From Pseudomonadota bacterium (GTDB lineage Bacteria; Desulfobacterota; Binatia; Binatales; Binataceae): 64,000 bases of DNA. Each line of letters begins with the position of its first letter. Position 1 is the stretch's first letter. The stretch is taken from positions 152,317 to 216,316 of the forward strand of contig JAJPKP010000027.1 in NCBI GenBank assembly GCA_021323675.1, read 5' to 3'. Position numbers and translations under genes: made by a program. This document shows, piece after piece, positions 34,547 to 42,502 of the stretch. The notes under the pieces were generated by a model that was not told the DNA's origin, did no database searches, and saw only the letters and a program-made list of their open reading frames with translations.

Positions 34547-35011
34547 ATGCCCGTAACGCGTGTTAACCGGCTCGATGTCGAACGCCTCAGGCGCGAGGAG
34601 GACTACGCGCTCAACGACGATATCGGCTACTTGCTCGCGCGCGGCTTTACCGAGGCGCATCGCAACCTCTATCGGCGGCTCGCGGATCTCGACCTGACGC
34701 CGCGCCAGTACGTGGTGCTCATCAAGCTGTTCGAGGAAGGCGAGGCTTCCCAGAATCGTCTGGGCCGGCTGGCCGGGATGAAGCCGGTGACGATTCACGG
34801 CATCATCCAGCGCCTCGCGGCGCGCGGGTTCATCGAAACGCGCTACGACGAATCGGATCAGCGCCTGTCACTGCATTCATTGTCACCCGCCGGCCGGGCG
34901 ATCATTCCGGAACTGGTGCGGCGGGCAAAGCTCGGATTGCTGCAGACGCTCGGTCCGCTCACGCGGGAAGAGCAGGCGGTCCTTCGCCGGCTGCTGAAGA
35001 AGCTGTTCTAA
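34547..35011 (+). CDS. MarR-family transcriptional regulator
   Basis: A 154-residue winged-helix repressor. The helix-turn-helix segment is ASQNRLGRLAGMKPVTIHGI (about 67-86) and the wing is RGFIETRYDESDQRLSLHSL, with the conserved D-x-R pattern (DESDQR). The N- and C-terminal helices would dimerise. It is divergently transcribed from the hydroquinone operon. MarR proteins often sense phenolic compounds, so it is the likely local regulator (inference). The gene ends in a strong hairpin. Confidence 0.88.
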   Translation: MPVTRVNRLDVERLRREEDYALNDDIGYLLARGFTEAHRNLYRRLADLDLTPRQYVVLIKLFEEGEASQNRLGRLAGMKPVTIHGIIQRLAARGFIETRYDESDQRLSLHSLSPAGRAIIPELVRRAKLGLLQTLGPLTREEQAVLRRLLKKLF

Positions 35012-35013
35012 CT

Positions 35014-35048
35014 GCAAAGGGCGCCGCCGCAATGGCGGCGCCCTTTGC
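35014..35048. terminator. bidirectional terminator-like hairpin
   Basis: A perfect 15-bp stem starting GCAAAGGGCGCCGCC with its complement and a GCAAT loop begins 2 bases after the marR stop. It lies in the convergent gap before the HpaB/AbfD-like gene. No long T-run is present. Confidence 0.75.
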
Positions 35049-35094
35049 GCTCTGATGCCTGGTCTTGCGGCGAGGGAGATCCGCTGGGCGAGTT

Positions 35095-36483
35095 CTAGTT
35101 GCCTGCGGGCTTGTCCTTGATGCCCGCGATTTCGAGCGCCTTCTCCTTTGCGCCCTTCAGGTCGTAGTACTTGCGGGTCACGATGCGCTGGGCATAGAGG
35201 CCGCCGCCCGCTTGCACGTTGGTGACCGCTTTCCATCCGCCGAAGGCATCGGCGGTGAGGTCGCGAATCGCATGGAACAGGCGCGCGCGATATTCGCCAT
35301 CGACCCCGTTCATCGTGCCCATGTACTTGCGCACCAGCGGCCCTGTCACCTCGTTTTCGAAATCGGCAATCGAAGGCGCCGTCAGGACCGATCCGCCCGA
35401 GATGTCGTGCAGATGCCGCACCATCGCGTTGTAGTTCGCCGCCGCATGATATTTGCCCGCGTTGGTGTACAGCTCGTCGGGGAATGCGCCCTCGGAGGTC
35501 ACCTGGCAGTTGGCGATTGCGGCTTCCAAAGCGGCCCGCACCAGCGTCGCATGGATTATCATCTCGGAGATTTTCTCCCGGATGTGGCTTTCGTTGGCCA
35601 GTCCGTTGGCCTCGGCGACGAGTTGCGCGAAGCCAACAAGCTGATCGGCTTCCTCCGCCATCCCCGAGAGTCCGCCAAGCCGCTCCCAGAGCCCCAGCGA
35701 ATGCGCGAAGATTGCGGCGTACTTCACCTCGCCATCAAGGAAGATCCGCTCGTTCGGCACGAACACGTTGTCGAAGATGACGAAGCCTTCCGGCATGTGG
35801 ATCTTCGACGAGATCGGGAAGATGCGATTGTCGGGATGGCGCGGCGCGTAGGTGGTATCGATAATCTTCACGCCCGGCGAATTGACCGGCACCGCGCAGG
35901 CGATCGCGTAGGATTCCTCGCCCGGCTTCATCGCCTTGGTCGGAATCGTCATCAGTTCGTGGCTCAGGGACGCGCCCGTGATGTGCAGCTTGGCGCCGCG
36001 AATTACCACGCCATCCTTGCGGCGCTCGACCACGTGCGTGTACGCATCGGGATCGTCCTGCTTGCCGGGCGGGCGGCTGCGGTCTCCCTTCGCATCGGTG
36101 ATGCACTCGACGATGCGGATGTCGCGGCGCTGCGCATCCTGAACATAATGGCGGATGCGCTCCGCGTACTGCGGAAGCGCGTCGCCGATGCGGGTGGCGA
36201 CGGTCGTCAGCGTCATGATCGACTGATAGGTGACAGCGGAGACGATGTCGGACTCGTGTTGAAGCGGAATGCGCTCCTTGAGTTCGGCGGCGGAATGCGG
36301 AATCGACATCAGCGGACTGACCGCGTCCGGCTTGGGCGAATACCACTTGTCATAGCCGCCTGCCACCCGCGACACGCACGCGCCCAGGACGGGATGCGTC
36401 ACGAGGTTGCGCACGCGCTCGCCCTCGAAGAAGGTCTCGCGGTTGTCGTTGAGGCTCTTCTTATATTGCTCTCCGGTCATCAT
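35095..36483 (-). CDS. 4-hydroxybutyryl-CoA dehydratase / 4-hydroxyphenylacetate 3-hydroxylase family protein lacking Fe-S ligands
   Basis: A 462-residue acyl-CoA-dehydrogenase-fold flavoprotein. Its opening (MTGEQYKKSL), ITDAKGDRSRPPGKQDDPD, GVVIRGAKLHITGA and VFDNVFVPNERIF match the pattern I recall for Clostridium AbfD. AbfD binds [4Fe-4S] through C99, C103, H292 and C299. Here the matching region reads AVTYQSIMTLTTV and the later region LGLWERLGGLSGM, with no cysteines. The chemistry must differ; FADH2-dependent phenol para-hydroxylation (as in the related TftD/HadA) is one possibility. It is monocistronic, behind a perfect palindrome at 36545-36558. Confidence 0.83.
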   Translation of the reverse strand: MMTGEQYKKSLNDNRETFFEGERVRNLVTHPVLGACVSRVAGGYDKWYSPKPDAVSPLMSIPHSAAELKERIPLQHESDIVSAVTYQSIMTLTTVATRIGDALPQYAERIRHYVQDAQRRDIRIVECITDAKGDRSRPPGKQDDPDAYTHVVERRKDGVVIRGAKLHITGASLSHELMTIPTKAMKPGEESYAIACAVPVNSPGVKIIDTTYAPRHPDNRIFPISSKIHMPEGFVIFDNVFVPNERIFLDGEVKYAAIFAHSLGLWERLGGLSGMAEEADQLVGFAQLVAEANGLANESHIREKISEMIIHATLVRAALEAAIANCQVTSEGAFPDELYTNAGKYHAAANYNAMVRHLHDISGGSVLTAPSIADFENEVTGPLVRKYMGTMNGVDGEYRARLFHAIRDLTADAFGGWKAVTNVQAGGGLYAQRIVTRKYYDLKGAKEKALEIAGIKDKPAGN

Positions 36484-36544
36484 AAGCGGTTGGCTCCTTA
36501 ATGGCGCCGGGAGACGATGGTCCCCGCGCGGCCCTCAGATTAGC

Positions 36545-36558
36545 TAAACGTTCGTTTA
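36545..36558. promoter_or_regulatory. perfect palindromic operator (TetR-type) upstream of the AbfD/HpaB-like gene
   Basis: TAAACG-TT-CGTTTA is a perfect 14-base palindrome 62 bases before the minus-strand start at 36483, in the 201-base divergent gap. TetR-family repressors of CoA-thioester or aromatic metabolism commonly bind sites of this form. No TetR gene lies in the window. Confidence 0.5.
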
Positions 36559-36684
36559 ATTCTCAAACCGAATCGCGCTCCTTTTTCAAATCGGTAGCGC
36601 CTTCCGCCCCCGCCGCCGAATCCTTGACAGCGCGCGAAGGAGCCGCATACGCTCGCACGATCCGATGTCTCAAGTGATCATCTC

Positions 36685-37866
36685 GTGACAAAACAGGCAG
36701 AGATCAACCCCGAAGACGCCAGGCTTGTCGCGGCCGGATTCGAACCGGGCGCGCCTGCCGCCGACGCGATCGCGAAGCTGCGCGAATTGCGCAATAACCC
36801 CGAAATTTCCGCGGCCGCTGTCGCGCGGGCGCTCGGCAACATACCCGACGCCGCGGCAGCCGCGATGCTGGCGGAGATGGAAACGGAAGCGAGCGGAGCA
36901 CTGCGCCGTGAAATTCGCCGCGCGCTCTTCAAGCTCCATCAGCGCGGCATCGAGCCGCCGGCCCGCCCCTCCGCGCCTGCTTCCGCGGCGATACGGCCCG
37001 CTGCCGAACCCTCGAACCTTCACGCCTTCTTCACCGCTTACGACTCCGACGGCGCGAGGATTGTCTGGATAATCAAGCCTCGGCCGCAGGGCGGCATCGC
37101 GCAACTCTGGGGAGTGGTGTCGGAAGACGAGGGTCTTGTAGGCATGGTGGGAGGGACGATTTCCCGGCGCGAGCTGCGCGACAACCGCGAAGAGATGGAA
37201 CGGCGCGGCGGCATGAAGCTGGTCGAGGGCGACTGGCGGCTGGCCGATTTCCTCCTGTGCGACGCATACAGGCGCACGCCGGAGGCGCGCCGAGCCAGGG
37301 TCGGAAGCTTTATGGCGATGCGCACGGAGCTGATCGCATCGCCTCCACCGGCACCGATCGAGCATCCGATTTACACGGAACTTGCGGCGGAGGCTTCCGC
37401 GGAGCCGTCGCTTGATCTCCTCAAGCAGCCGGAGATCGCCGAGTGGAAGCTACGCAGCGAGCTCCTCGCGCCGATCATCGAGGAGCTGAATCGCGCCAAC
37501 GAAAGCACCATCGTTCTCAATCCGATGCAGCAGCAGGAACGCGTCGCCCAGATCCTCGAGCGCGCCGCCGATAGCCTGCTCGCCGGCGAGCTCGGGATGC
37601 GGATTCGCCGCAGGCTGGAAGAGACCGCCTACTATATGTTGAAGACCGGAAGGCGCCAGGAAGCGGGATGGGCCGCCGGCGCGGCCGCCAGAATTCGCGA
37701 TGGCGCCGACCTCAAGCATAGCCCCTTCTTCCAGGCCTTTATCCGTGCGCAAGTCGGAAGCGTGGTCGCCGAGGAGCAGGAACGCGCACGCGAGGAACCC
37801 CGGCTGATCATGACTCCGGCGGAAGCGATGCGCGCGCGTGAAGCCGCCCGCCATCGCCACCGCTAG
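36685..37866 (+). CDS. conserved-looking protein of unknown function with HEAT-like N terminus
   Basis: A 393-residue soluble protein starting with GTG at 36685. The first 85 residues (AKLRELRNNPEISAAAVARALGNI, AAAMLAEMETEASG) look like a pair of alpha-alpha repeats of the HEAT type. A proline/alanine linker (about 90-112) follows. Then comes an alpha/beta domain with VWIIKPRPQGGIAQLWGVVSED and a long helical C-terminal region (about 225-393). No signal peptide, helix for the membrane or catalytic motif is recognised. It stands alone. Codon use and composition match the neighbours, so it is likely a resident gene. Confidence 0.7.
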   Translation: MTKQAEINPEDARLVAAGFEPGAPAADAIAKLRELRNNPEISAAAVARALGNIPDAAAAAMLAEMETEASGALRREIRRALFKLHQRGIEPPARPSAPASAAIRPAAEPSNLHAFFTAYDSDGARIVWIIKPRPQGGIAQLWGVVSEDEGLVGMVGGTISRRELRDNREEMERRGGMKLVEGDWRLADFLLCDAYRRTPEARRARVGSFMAMRTELIASPPPAPIEHPIYTELAAEASAEPSLDLLKQPEIAEWKLRSELLAPIIEELNRANESTIVLNPMQQQERVAQILERAADSLLAGELGMRIRRRLEETAYYMLKTGRRQEAGWAAGAAARIRDGADLKHSPFFQAFIRAQVGSVVAEEQERAREEPRLIMTPAEAMRAREAARHRHR

Positions 37867-37999
37867 GCGGCAATATGTCGCGATGCGAGAGCGGCGCGGA
37901 ACGGCCACCGCATCGAAATTCGTCTTCCACCGGCTATCCGGACCAGGCCTTTTGGCGGCGCGAAAAAAGAATGTTTCGGTGAATTTCCTTGCTTCATAG

Positions 38000-38025
38000 G
38001 CTCGACTAGGATTCTCTAGGCGAGC
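38000..38025. promoter_or_regulatory. 10-6-10 inverted repeat upstream of the CoA-transferase gene
   Basis: GCTCGACTAG (38000-38009) and CTAGGCGAGC (38016-38025) are inverted repeats with one mismatch, 74 bases before the start at 38100. The 233-base gap contains no gene; this is its only marked structure. It may be an operator or a hairpin. Confidence 0.4.
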
Positions 38026-38099
38026 GCCGGGGCATCAGACGGCCATGACGCTGAAGTGATGCCGCAAAGTCGCCCGGCCGCCCTGACCCATACATCGAC

Positions 38100-39296
38100 A
38101 TGATCGAACAAAAGCCGCTTGATGGAATTCGTGTGCTGGACCTGACCCGGGTGCTGGCGGGGCCGTTCTGCACGATGAATCTCGCTGACCTCGGCGCCGA
38201 GATCATCAAGATCGAGTTGCCGGGGCGTGGCGACGACTCCCGGAGTTTCGCTCCCACGCTTCCGACGGGGGATTCCGGCTATTACTACAGCGTAAATCGG
38301 GGCAAACAGAGCGTCACGATCGATCTGCGCACGGCGGAAGGGGCCGACATATTTCTCGCGCTCACCTCCAGGTCCGACGTGGTGGTTGAAAACTTTTCGC
38401 CGGGCACGATGGACAGGTTTGGGATCGGCTACTCGGCGCTGGCCGCGGCCAATCCGCGAATCATCCTCTGCTCGATTTCCGGTTTCGGGCAGACGGGTCC
38501 GATGGCGTCGGCGCCCGCTTACGACATCGTTGCGCAGGCCCTCGGCGGCACGATGAGCATCACGGGCTCGCCGGGGGGAGAACCGACGCGATGCGGGGTT
38601 TCGGTGGGCGATCTGGCGGCGGCGTTGTACGGCGTGTCGGCGATTCTGGCCGCGTTGCGCGTGCGCGATCGCGACGGCAAGGGCGCCCATCTCGACATCT
38701 CGATGCTGGATTGCCAGGTGGCGATGCTCGAAGATGCGCTCGCGCGGTACTCGGTTTCCGGAAAGGTTCCCGGGCCGCTCGGCACCCGCCATCCTTCTAT
38801 CACTCCGTTTCAGCAGTTCCGCGCCGCGGACGGATTTTTCGTCGCCGGCGCCGGGAATGAAGCGATCTGGCAGAGGATGTGCGATGCGATCGGGATGCCG
38901 GAGCTGAAAACGGACCCCCGGTTCGTTCGCAACCCCGATCGCACCGCGCATCACCCGGAACTCGAGGTGATCCTGGCGCGATTGTTTGCGACCAAACCGC
39001 GCGATCACTGGCTCAAGCTGCTCAGCGACGCGGCCGTGCCGTGCGCGCCGATCGCCAACGTGGCGGAAGTCTCCCGCAATGAGCATCTGCAGGAGCGCGC
39101 GATGATCCTGCGCGCTGACCATCCCGGCTATTCCGGCCTCATCGTGCCGGGCTCGCCCTTCAAGACCGCCGGATCCCGAGCCGAACCCGAAACGCGCGCG
39201 CCTTCGCTCGGTGAAAATACCGACGAGGTGCTGGGCCGCGTGCTGGGTTACGATGCTTGGCGCCTTTCGGAGTTGCGCAGGCGGAGTATCATATAA
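38100..39296 (+). CDS. CaiB/BaiF family (class III) CoA-transferase
   Basis: A 398-residue CoA-transferase of the formyl-CoA transferase/CaiB type, moving CoA between carboxylic acids. The start LDGIRVLDLTRVLAGPFCTM and VKNFSP-like VVENFSPG are family hallmarks. The catalytic aspartate is expected in SMLDCQVAMLED near 200. SISGFGQTGP is also conserved. The true donor and acceptor acids cannot be inferred. It may be co-transcribed with the TlpA gene 45 bases downstream. Confidence 0.9.
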   Translation: MIEQKPLDGIRVLDLTRVLAGPFCTMNLADLGAEIIKIELPGRGDDSRSFAPTLPTGDSGYYYSVNRGKQSVTIDLRTAEGADIFLALTSRSDVVVENFSPGTMDRFGIGYSALAAANPRIILCSISGFGQTGPMASAPAYDIVAQALGGTMSITGSPGGEPTRCGVSVGDLAAALYGVSAILAALRVRDRDGKGAHLDISMLDCQVAMLEDALARYSVSGKVPGPLGTRHPSITPFQQFRAADGFFVAGAGNEAIWQRMCDAIGMPELKTDPRFVRNPDRTAHHPELEVILARLFATKPRDHWLKLLSDAAVPCAPIANVAEVSRNEHLQERAMILRADHPGYSGLIVPGSPFKTAGSRAEPETRAPSLGENTDEVLGRVLGYDAWRLSELRRRSII

Positions 39297-39341
39297 CGAA
39301 GTCTCGGTAAGTCATCGGATGGCGGCAGGGAAACGATAACC

Positions 39342-39944
39342 ATGCGAGTAATTCGCTTCGTCGCGAAACTTTCGGCGGCGATAACGCTGGCTGGAGCGCT
39401 GGTCGCGATGTTTCCATCTCGGGGCCCGACCTTCGCGCAAAGCCTGATGCTTGTGCGAGGAGACCGCGTTCCCGATTTCGAGCTTCAGGATCTCGATGGC
39501 AACCCGATGCGGCTCAGCCAGTTCCGAGGGCATCCGGTAATCGTCGATTTCTGGGCCACCTGGTGTCCGCCCTGCCGCAAGCAGATTCCCGAGTTGAAGG
39601 ATCTCTACACCCGCTACCACAAGACCCGCGGCCTCGTGGTCATCGGCGTCGCGTGCGACACGATCCAGGGCGACGGCATCCGCGAAATCGAACCGTTTGT
39701 CAGGAGATTCAAAATCAACTATCCGATTCTGCTCGCCAACCAGCCGGTGGTCGATTCGTTCGGAGTCGAGGCGCTTCCCACGACCTTGTTCATCGGGCCC
39801 GACGGTCGAGTGGTGCAGAGGGTGATGGGAGCGGGCCGGCCGGGTGAGCTCAGTGAGTCCGCTGAAGAGCTGATGAAATCTGGCAAGTCGGGCGGTGGAT
39901 CGAAGCCCGCGCCCTCAACGGACGACAATTCGATCAGCATCTGA
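39342..39944 (+). CDS. TlpA/ResA-like periplasmic thioredoxin-fold protein
   Basis: A 200-residue protein with a signal peptide (cleavage near FAQS, residue 34) and a redoxin domain with the WCPPC active site (C75, C78). The segments DFWATWCPPCRKQIPELK and the cis-Pro motif VEALPTTLFIGP are standard. It would reduce disulfides or cytochrome c apoproteins in the periplasm. The C terminus has a short Gly/Ser/Pro-rich tail. No cytochrome biogenesis genes lie nearby. Confidence 0.88.
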   Translation: MRVIRFVAKLSAAITLAGALVAMFPSRGPTFAQSLMLVRGDRVPDFELQDLDGNPMRLSQFRGHPVIVDFWATWCPPCRKQIPELKDLYTRYHKTRGLVVIGVACDTIQGDGIREIEPFVRRFKINYPILLANQPVVDSFGVEALPTTLFIGPDGRVVQRVMGAGRPGELSESAEELMKSGKSGGGSKPAPSTDDNSISI

Positions 39945-40020
39945 ACGCCCCGGCGAAGCGATTGCTTTTAGTCGCGGCACAGTGGCATCGGGCCGCGCGA
40001 GTTGCTTAAGATAACCGTCG

Positions 40021-40266
40021 ATGGAAGCGAAGGAAGTCGAAGATCTGATCCGCCAGGGAATTCCCGACGCTTACGTCGAGGTGCGAGATACGACCGGCGG
40101 CGGCGACCATTTTGAAGCATTGATCGTCAGCAGCATGTTCGAGGGCAAAGCCCTCATCGAACGGCATCAGGCGGTGTACAAAGCGCTCGGCGATGCGATG
40201 CGAGTGCGGGTGCACGCGCTTTCGCTCAAGACCCTCACCCCGGCGCAATACGAAAGCAGGAGGTAA
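40021..40266 (+). CDS. BolA/IbaG-family protein
   Basis: An 81-residue BolA-fold protein. The conserved DHFEALIVS and the helix with ERHQAVYKALG, which carries the invariant histidine for [2Fe-2S] sharing with monothiol glutaredoxins, are present. The next gene, 5 bases downstream, encodes exactly such a glutaredoxin, so the two very likely form a BolA-Grx cluster-trafficking complex in the cytosol. CTTAAG at 40005-40010 lies just upstream. Confidence 0.9.
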   Translation: MEAKEVEDLIRQGIPDAYVEVRDTTGGGDHFEALIVSSMFEGKALIERHQAVYKALGDAMRVRVHALSLKTLTPAQYESRR

Positions 40267-40271
40267 CGGCA

Positions 40272-40604
40272 ATGTCCGACGTAACCGATCGAATCGAATC
40301 CGCAATCAGAAGCAACAAAATCCAGGTGTTCATGAAAGGAACGCGCAGCTTTCCGCAATGCGGCTTTTCCGCCGCGACCGTTCAGATCTTCGAGGAGCTT
40401 GGCGTGCCGTTCGGAACGACGGACGTGCTGGCTGACCCCGAGCTGCGCGACGAAATCAAGCGCTACAGCAACTGGCCCACGATTCCCCAGGTTTATATCG
40501 ACGGCAAGTTTATCGGCGGATGCGACATCATTCGCGAACTGTACGAAAGCGGCGAGTTGCAAACGATGGTGAAAGCGGCGCTGGGACAGGCCGCTCAGCA
40601 GTAG
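40272..40604 (+). CDS. grxD: monothiol glutaredoxin (Grx4 type)
   Basis: A 110-residue monothiol glutaredoxin with active site CGFS (C30-S33), the signature of Fe-S cluster carriers. The glutathione-binding segments WPTIPQVYIDG and FIGGCDI are intact. Together with the BolA gene it forms a two-gene operon ended by a strong terminator. Confidence 0.94.
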   Translation: MSDVTDRIESAIRSNKIQVFMKGTRSFPQCGFSAATVQIFEELGVPFGTTDVLADPELRDEIKRYSNWPTIPQVYIDGKFIGGCDIIRELYESGELQTMVKAALGQAAQQ

Positions 40605-40628
40605 CCGGCTTCTCCTCGATGGTTGTCC

Positions 40629-40662
40629 AGGCGCGGCGAACCCGATTCGCCGCGCCTTTTTT
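40629..40662 (+). terminator. rho-independent terminator after grxD
   Basis: A perfect 12-bp stem (AGGCGCGGCGAA with its complement), a CCCGA loop and a run of six T residues lie 24 bases after the stop. Confidence 0.9.
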
Positions 40663-40750
40663 CGTTTTCCCGGGAAAAATCCTGTTTGCCTCTCATCGTG
40701 GTTTCTGAGTACAGACGTTAGATGCCGATCTGAAGACGGGAGGAACAGCG

Positions 40751-41638
40751 ATGCTCACCGATGCGGAACGCGAGTTTCTGAAAGCCGTCACCTCGACGCC
40801 GATTCCCCCGGACGTTCCGGGGTTGCGCAACGCGATGGAGATGTTTGCGCCGATGATGAATCAGGATCTGCCTGAAATCGGCGCGCTGCACGAGGACGTC
40901 GAGCTGCGCGCCGGATTGCGGGCCGAGATCGCGGTGCCCAAGGGCAGCGGCCCGTTTCCGGTCGTCGTTTACCTGCACGGCGGAGGATGGGTGGCCGGCA
41001 GCCCCAAATCGCATCGCAAGCTAGCGATGCAATTTGCGCAAGGCGGATTCCTTACCATCAACGTCGATTACCGCCTCGCTCCCGAAAATCCGTTTCCGGC
41101 CGGCCTTGATGATTGCGTGTTCGCTATCAAGTGGGCGGGCCAGAACGCCGGACGATGGAACGGCGACAGCGCGAAGATTGCGGTTGGCGGCGATTCCGCC
41201 GGCGGCAACCTCACCGCCGCGTCGCTGACTGCTCTGGCCGCGGAGAACGATGCGGGACCGAGGCCCAAGGCCGCGTTGCTGATCTATGGAGTCTACGATT
41301 TTGCGGCGACACTGGAGCGTGCGGGCGGCGCGATGGATGGAATGGCAAAGGCATACGTGGGAGCCGCGAACTTTCCGGCGCTGCTCAAAGATCCCCGCGT
41401 CAGCCCGCTGTTCGCGGTCAAGCCCGGCGCACTGCCGCCATCCTTCATCGTCTGCGGGACGGCGGACGCGCTGCTTCCGGAATCCAATGCGATGGCGGCC
41501 GCCCTCAAGCGCGCCGACATCCGGCATGAGCTACACGTGTTCGACGAGATGCCGCATGGCTTTCTGCAGATGTCGATGCTGTCGGCGTGCGGCGCGGCGC
41601 GCGAGCGGATGCTCGATTTTCTGCGCCGCGTGATGTGA
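40751..41638 (+). CDS. alpha/beta-hydrolase of the hormone-sensitive-lipase (esterase) family
   Basis: A 295-residue cytosolic esterase. The oxyanion motif HGGGW is at 76-80, and the nucleophile elbow GGDSAGG is near 147-153. An acid (near GTADALLPE) and a histidine (MPHGF, near 277) complete the triad. Such enzymes hydrolyse short-chain carboxyl esters. A second member of the same family lies at 57338. Monocistronic; convergent with the DUF882 gene. Confidence 0.88.
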   Translation: MLTDAEREFLKAVTSTPIPPDVPGLRNAMEMFAPMMNQDLPEIGALHEDVELRAGLRAEIAVPKGSGPFPVVVYLHGGGWVAGSPKSHRKLAMQFAQGGFLTINVDYRLAPENPFPAGLDDCVFAIKWAGQNAGRWNGDSAKIAVGGDSAGGNLTAASLTALAAENDAGPRPKAALLIYGVYDFAATLERAGGAMDGMAKAYVGAANFPALLKDPRVSPLFAVKPGALPPSFIVCGTADALLPESNAMAAALKRADIRHELHVFDEMPHGFLQMSMLSACGAARERMLDFLRRVM

Positions 41639-41653
41639 AGGGTTTACCGGCGC

Positions 41654-42241
41654 CTACCACCAGCGGACACGGCCCGTGTCCACGTGCACGAAGCGGCCGG
41701 GATAGTAGCCCACGCCGCCCAGACGCATCGAAAGTGCCGCCGCGCGCACCACGCTGAGAGAGCGTCCCGGCACGCGGATATCGATCGCGCGGCCGTCCAT
41801 ATGCAGGCTGTGCGCGGCAACTCCTTCGCTGCCCGCGTGCAACATCGCGTTGGTGACGGGAGAACGGTAGCCGGAGATCACTTCGTAATTCTCGTTCGAA
41901 TGCAGCCGCTCGCGAAGCGTCACGAGGAGATCGAGCAGGCTGCGGTCGATCGGCTTGATTTCGTTCTGGCGGAAATCGCGCAGGATGTAATTGATCTCGT
42001 CGAGGGCGCCCTGGATGTACCGGCCTTTTTCCCAGTACACCGTCCTGAGCCGCTCGCCCGTATGCAGATTGTAGAAACTGAGCGCGCGCGATGAGGCAGC
42101 CGCCGCGGGCTGCGGGGTTGCGACGCGCATTGCCGCCCACGCTGCGCCCGGAACGATCATCGGCGCCGCGCCGAGCAGTCCCATCCTGAGGAACCGGCGC
42201 CGGGTTACTTTTTCGCGCTGCCCCTTGAACTCATCGGTCAT
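41654..42241 (-). CDS. Tat-exported DUF882/YcbK-like peptidase (M15A fold)
   Basis: A 195-residue protein. The ATG at 42241 is chosen for the GGGGGAGG site just upstream; the frame opens further out at 42292. The N terminus has a twin-arginine-like signal (VTRRRFLRMGLLGA). The mature part matches YcbK/DUF882: LSFYNLHTGE, INYILRDFR, ISGYRSPVTN, HSLHMDGRAIDIR and FVHVDTGRVRWW, whose His and Asp residues are the zinc ligands of M15-type murein peptidases. It probably acts on peptidoglycan in the periplasm. Confidence 0.87.
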   Translation of the reverse strand: MTDEFKGQREKVTRRRFLRMGLLGAAPMIVPGAAWAAMRVATPQPAAAASSRALSFYNLHTGERLRTVYWEKGRYIQGALDEINYILRDFRQNEIKPIDRSLLDLLVTLRERLHSNENYEVISGYRSPVTNAMLHAGSEGVAAHSLHMDGRAIDIRVPGRSLSVVRAAALSMRLGGVGYYPGRFVHVDTGRVRWW

Positions 42242-42354
42242 CGCTTTGCCTCCCCCGATCCGCCTGCAGCAAGCTCGCGCGCGACCCCTCACGCGCTTCG
42301 GACCGCCTCCTGCGCCTTCGGCCGATCAATAGATCACCCAACTTGCGAGTTTCT

Positions 42355-42376
42355 GCAACCGCCGCAAAATGGTTGC
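42355..42376. repeat. small inverted repeat in the DUF882/debranching intergenic gap
   Basis: GCAACC-N10-GGTTGC is the only marked structure in the 261-base gap 42242-42502. It could be a weak terminator or leader hairpin. No gene is visible in the gap. Confidence 0.25.
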
Positions 42377-42502
42377 GGGCCAGAATCAGCGTTCGAGGCA
42401 AAAAGCATCCGCGGCGACAGAGCCATAATTATGCTGTTTTCCGGGCCGCGAAGCATCACATCGCGATTCGGATTTCGAGTCGCTTGCAAGCCCGCCGCAG
42501 GC

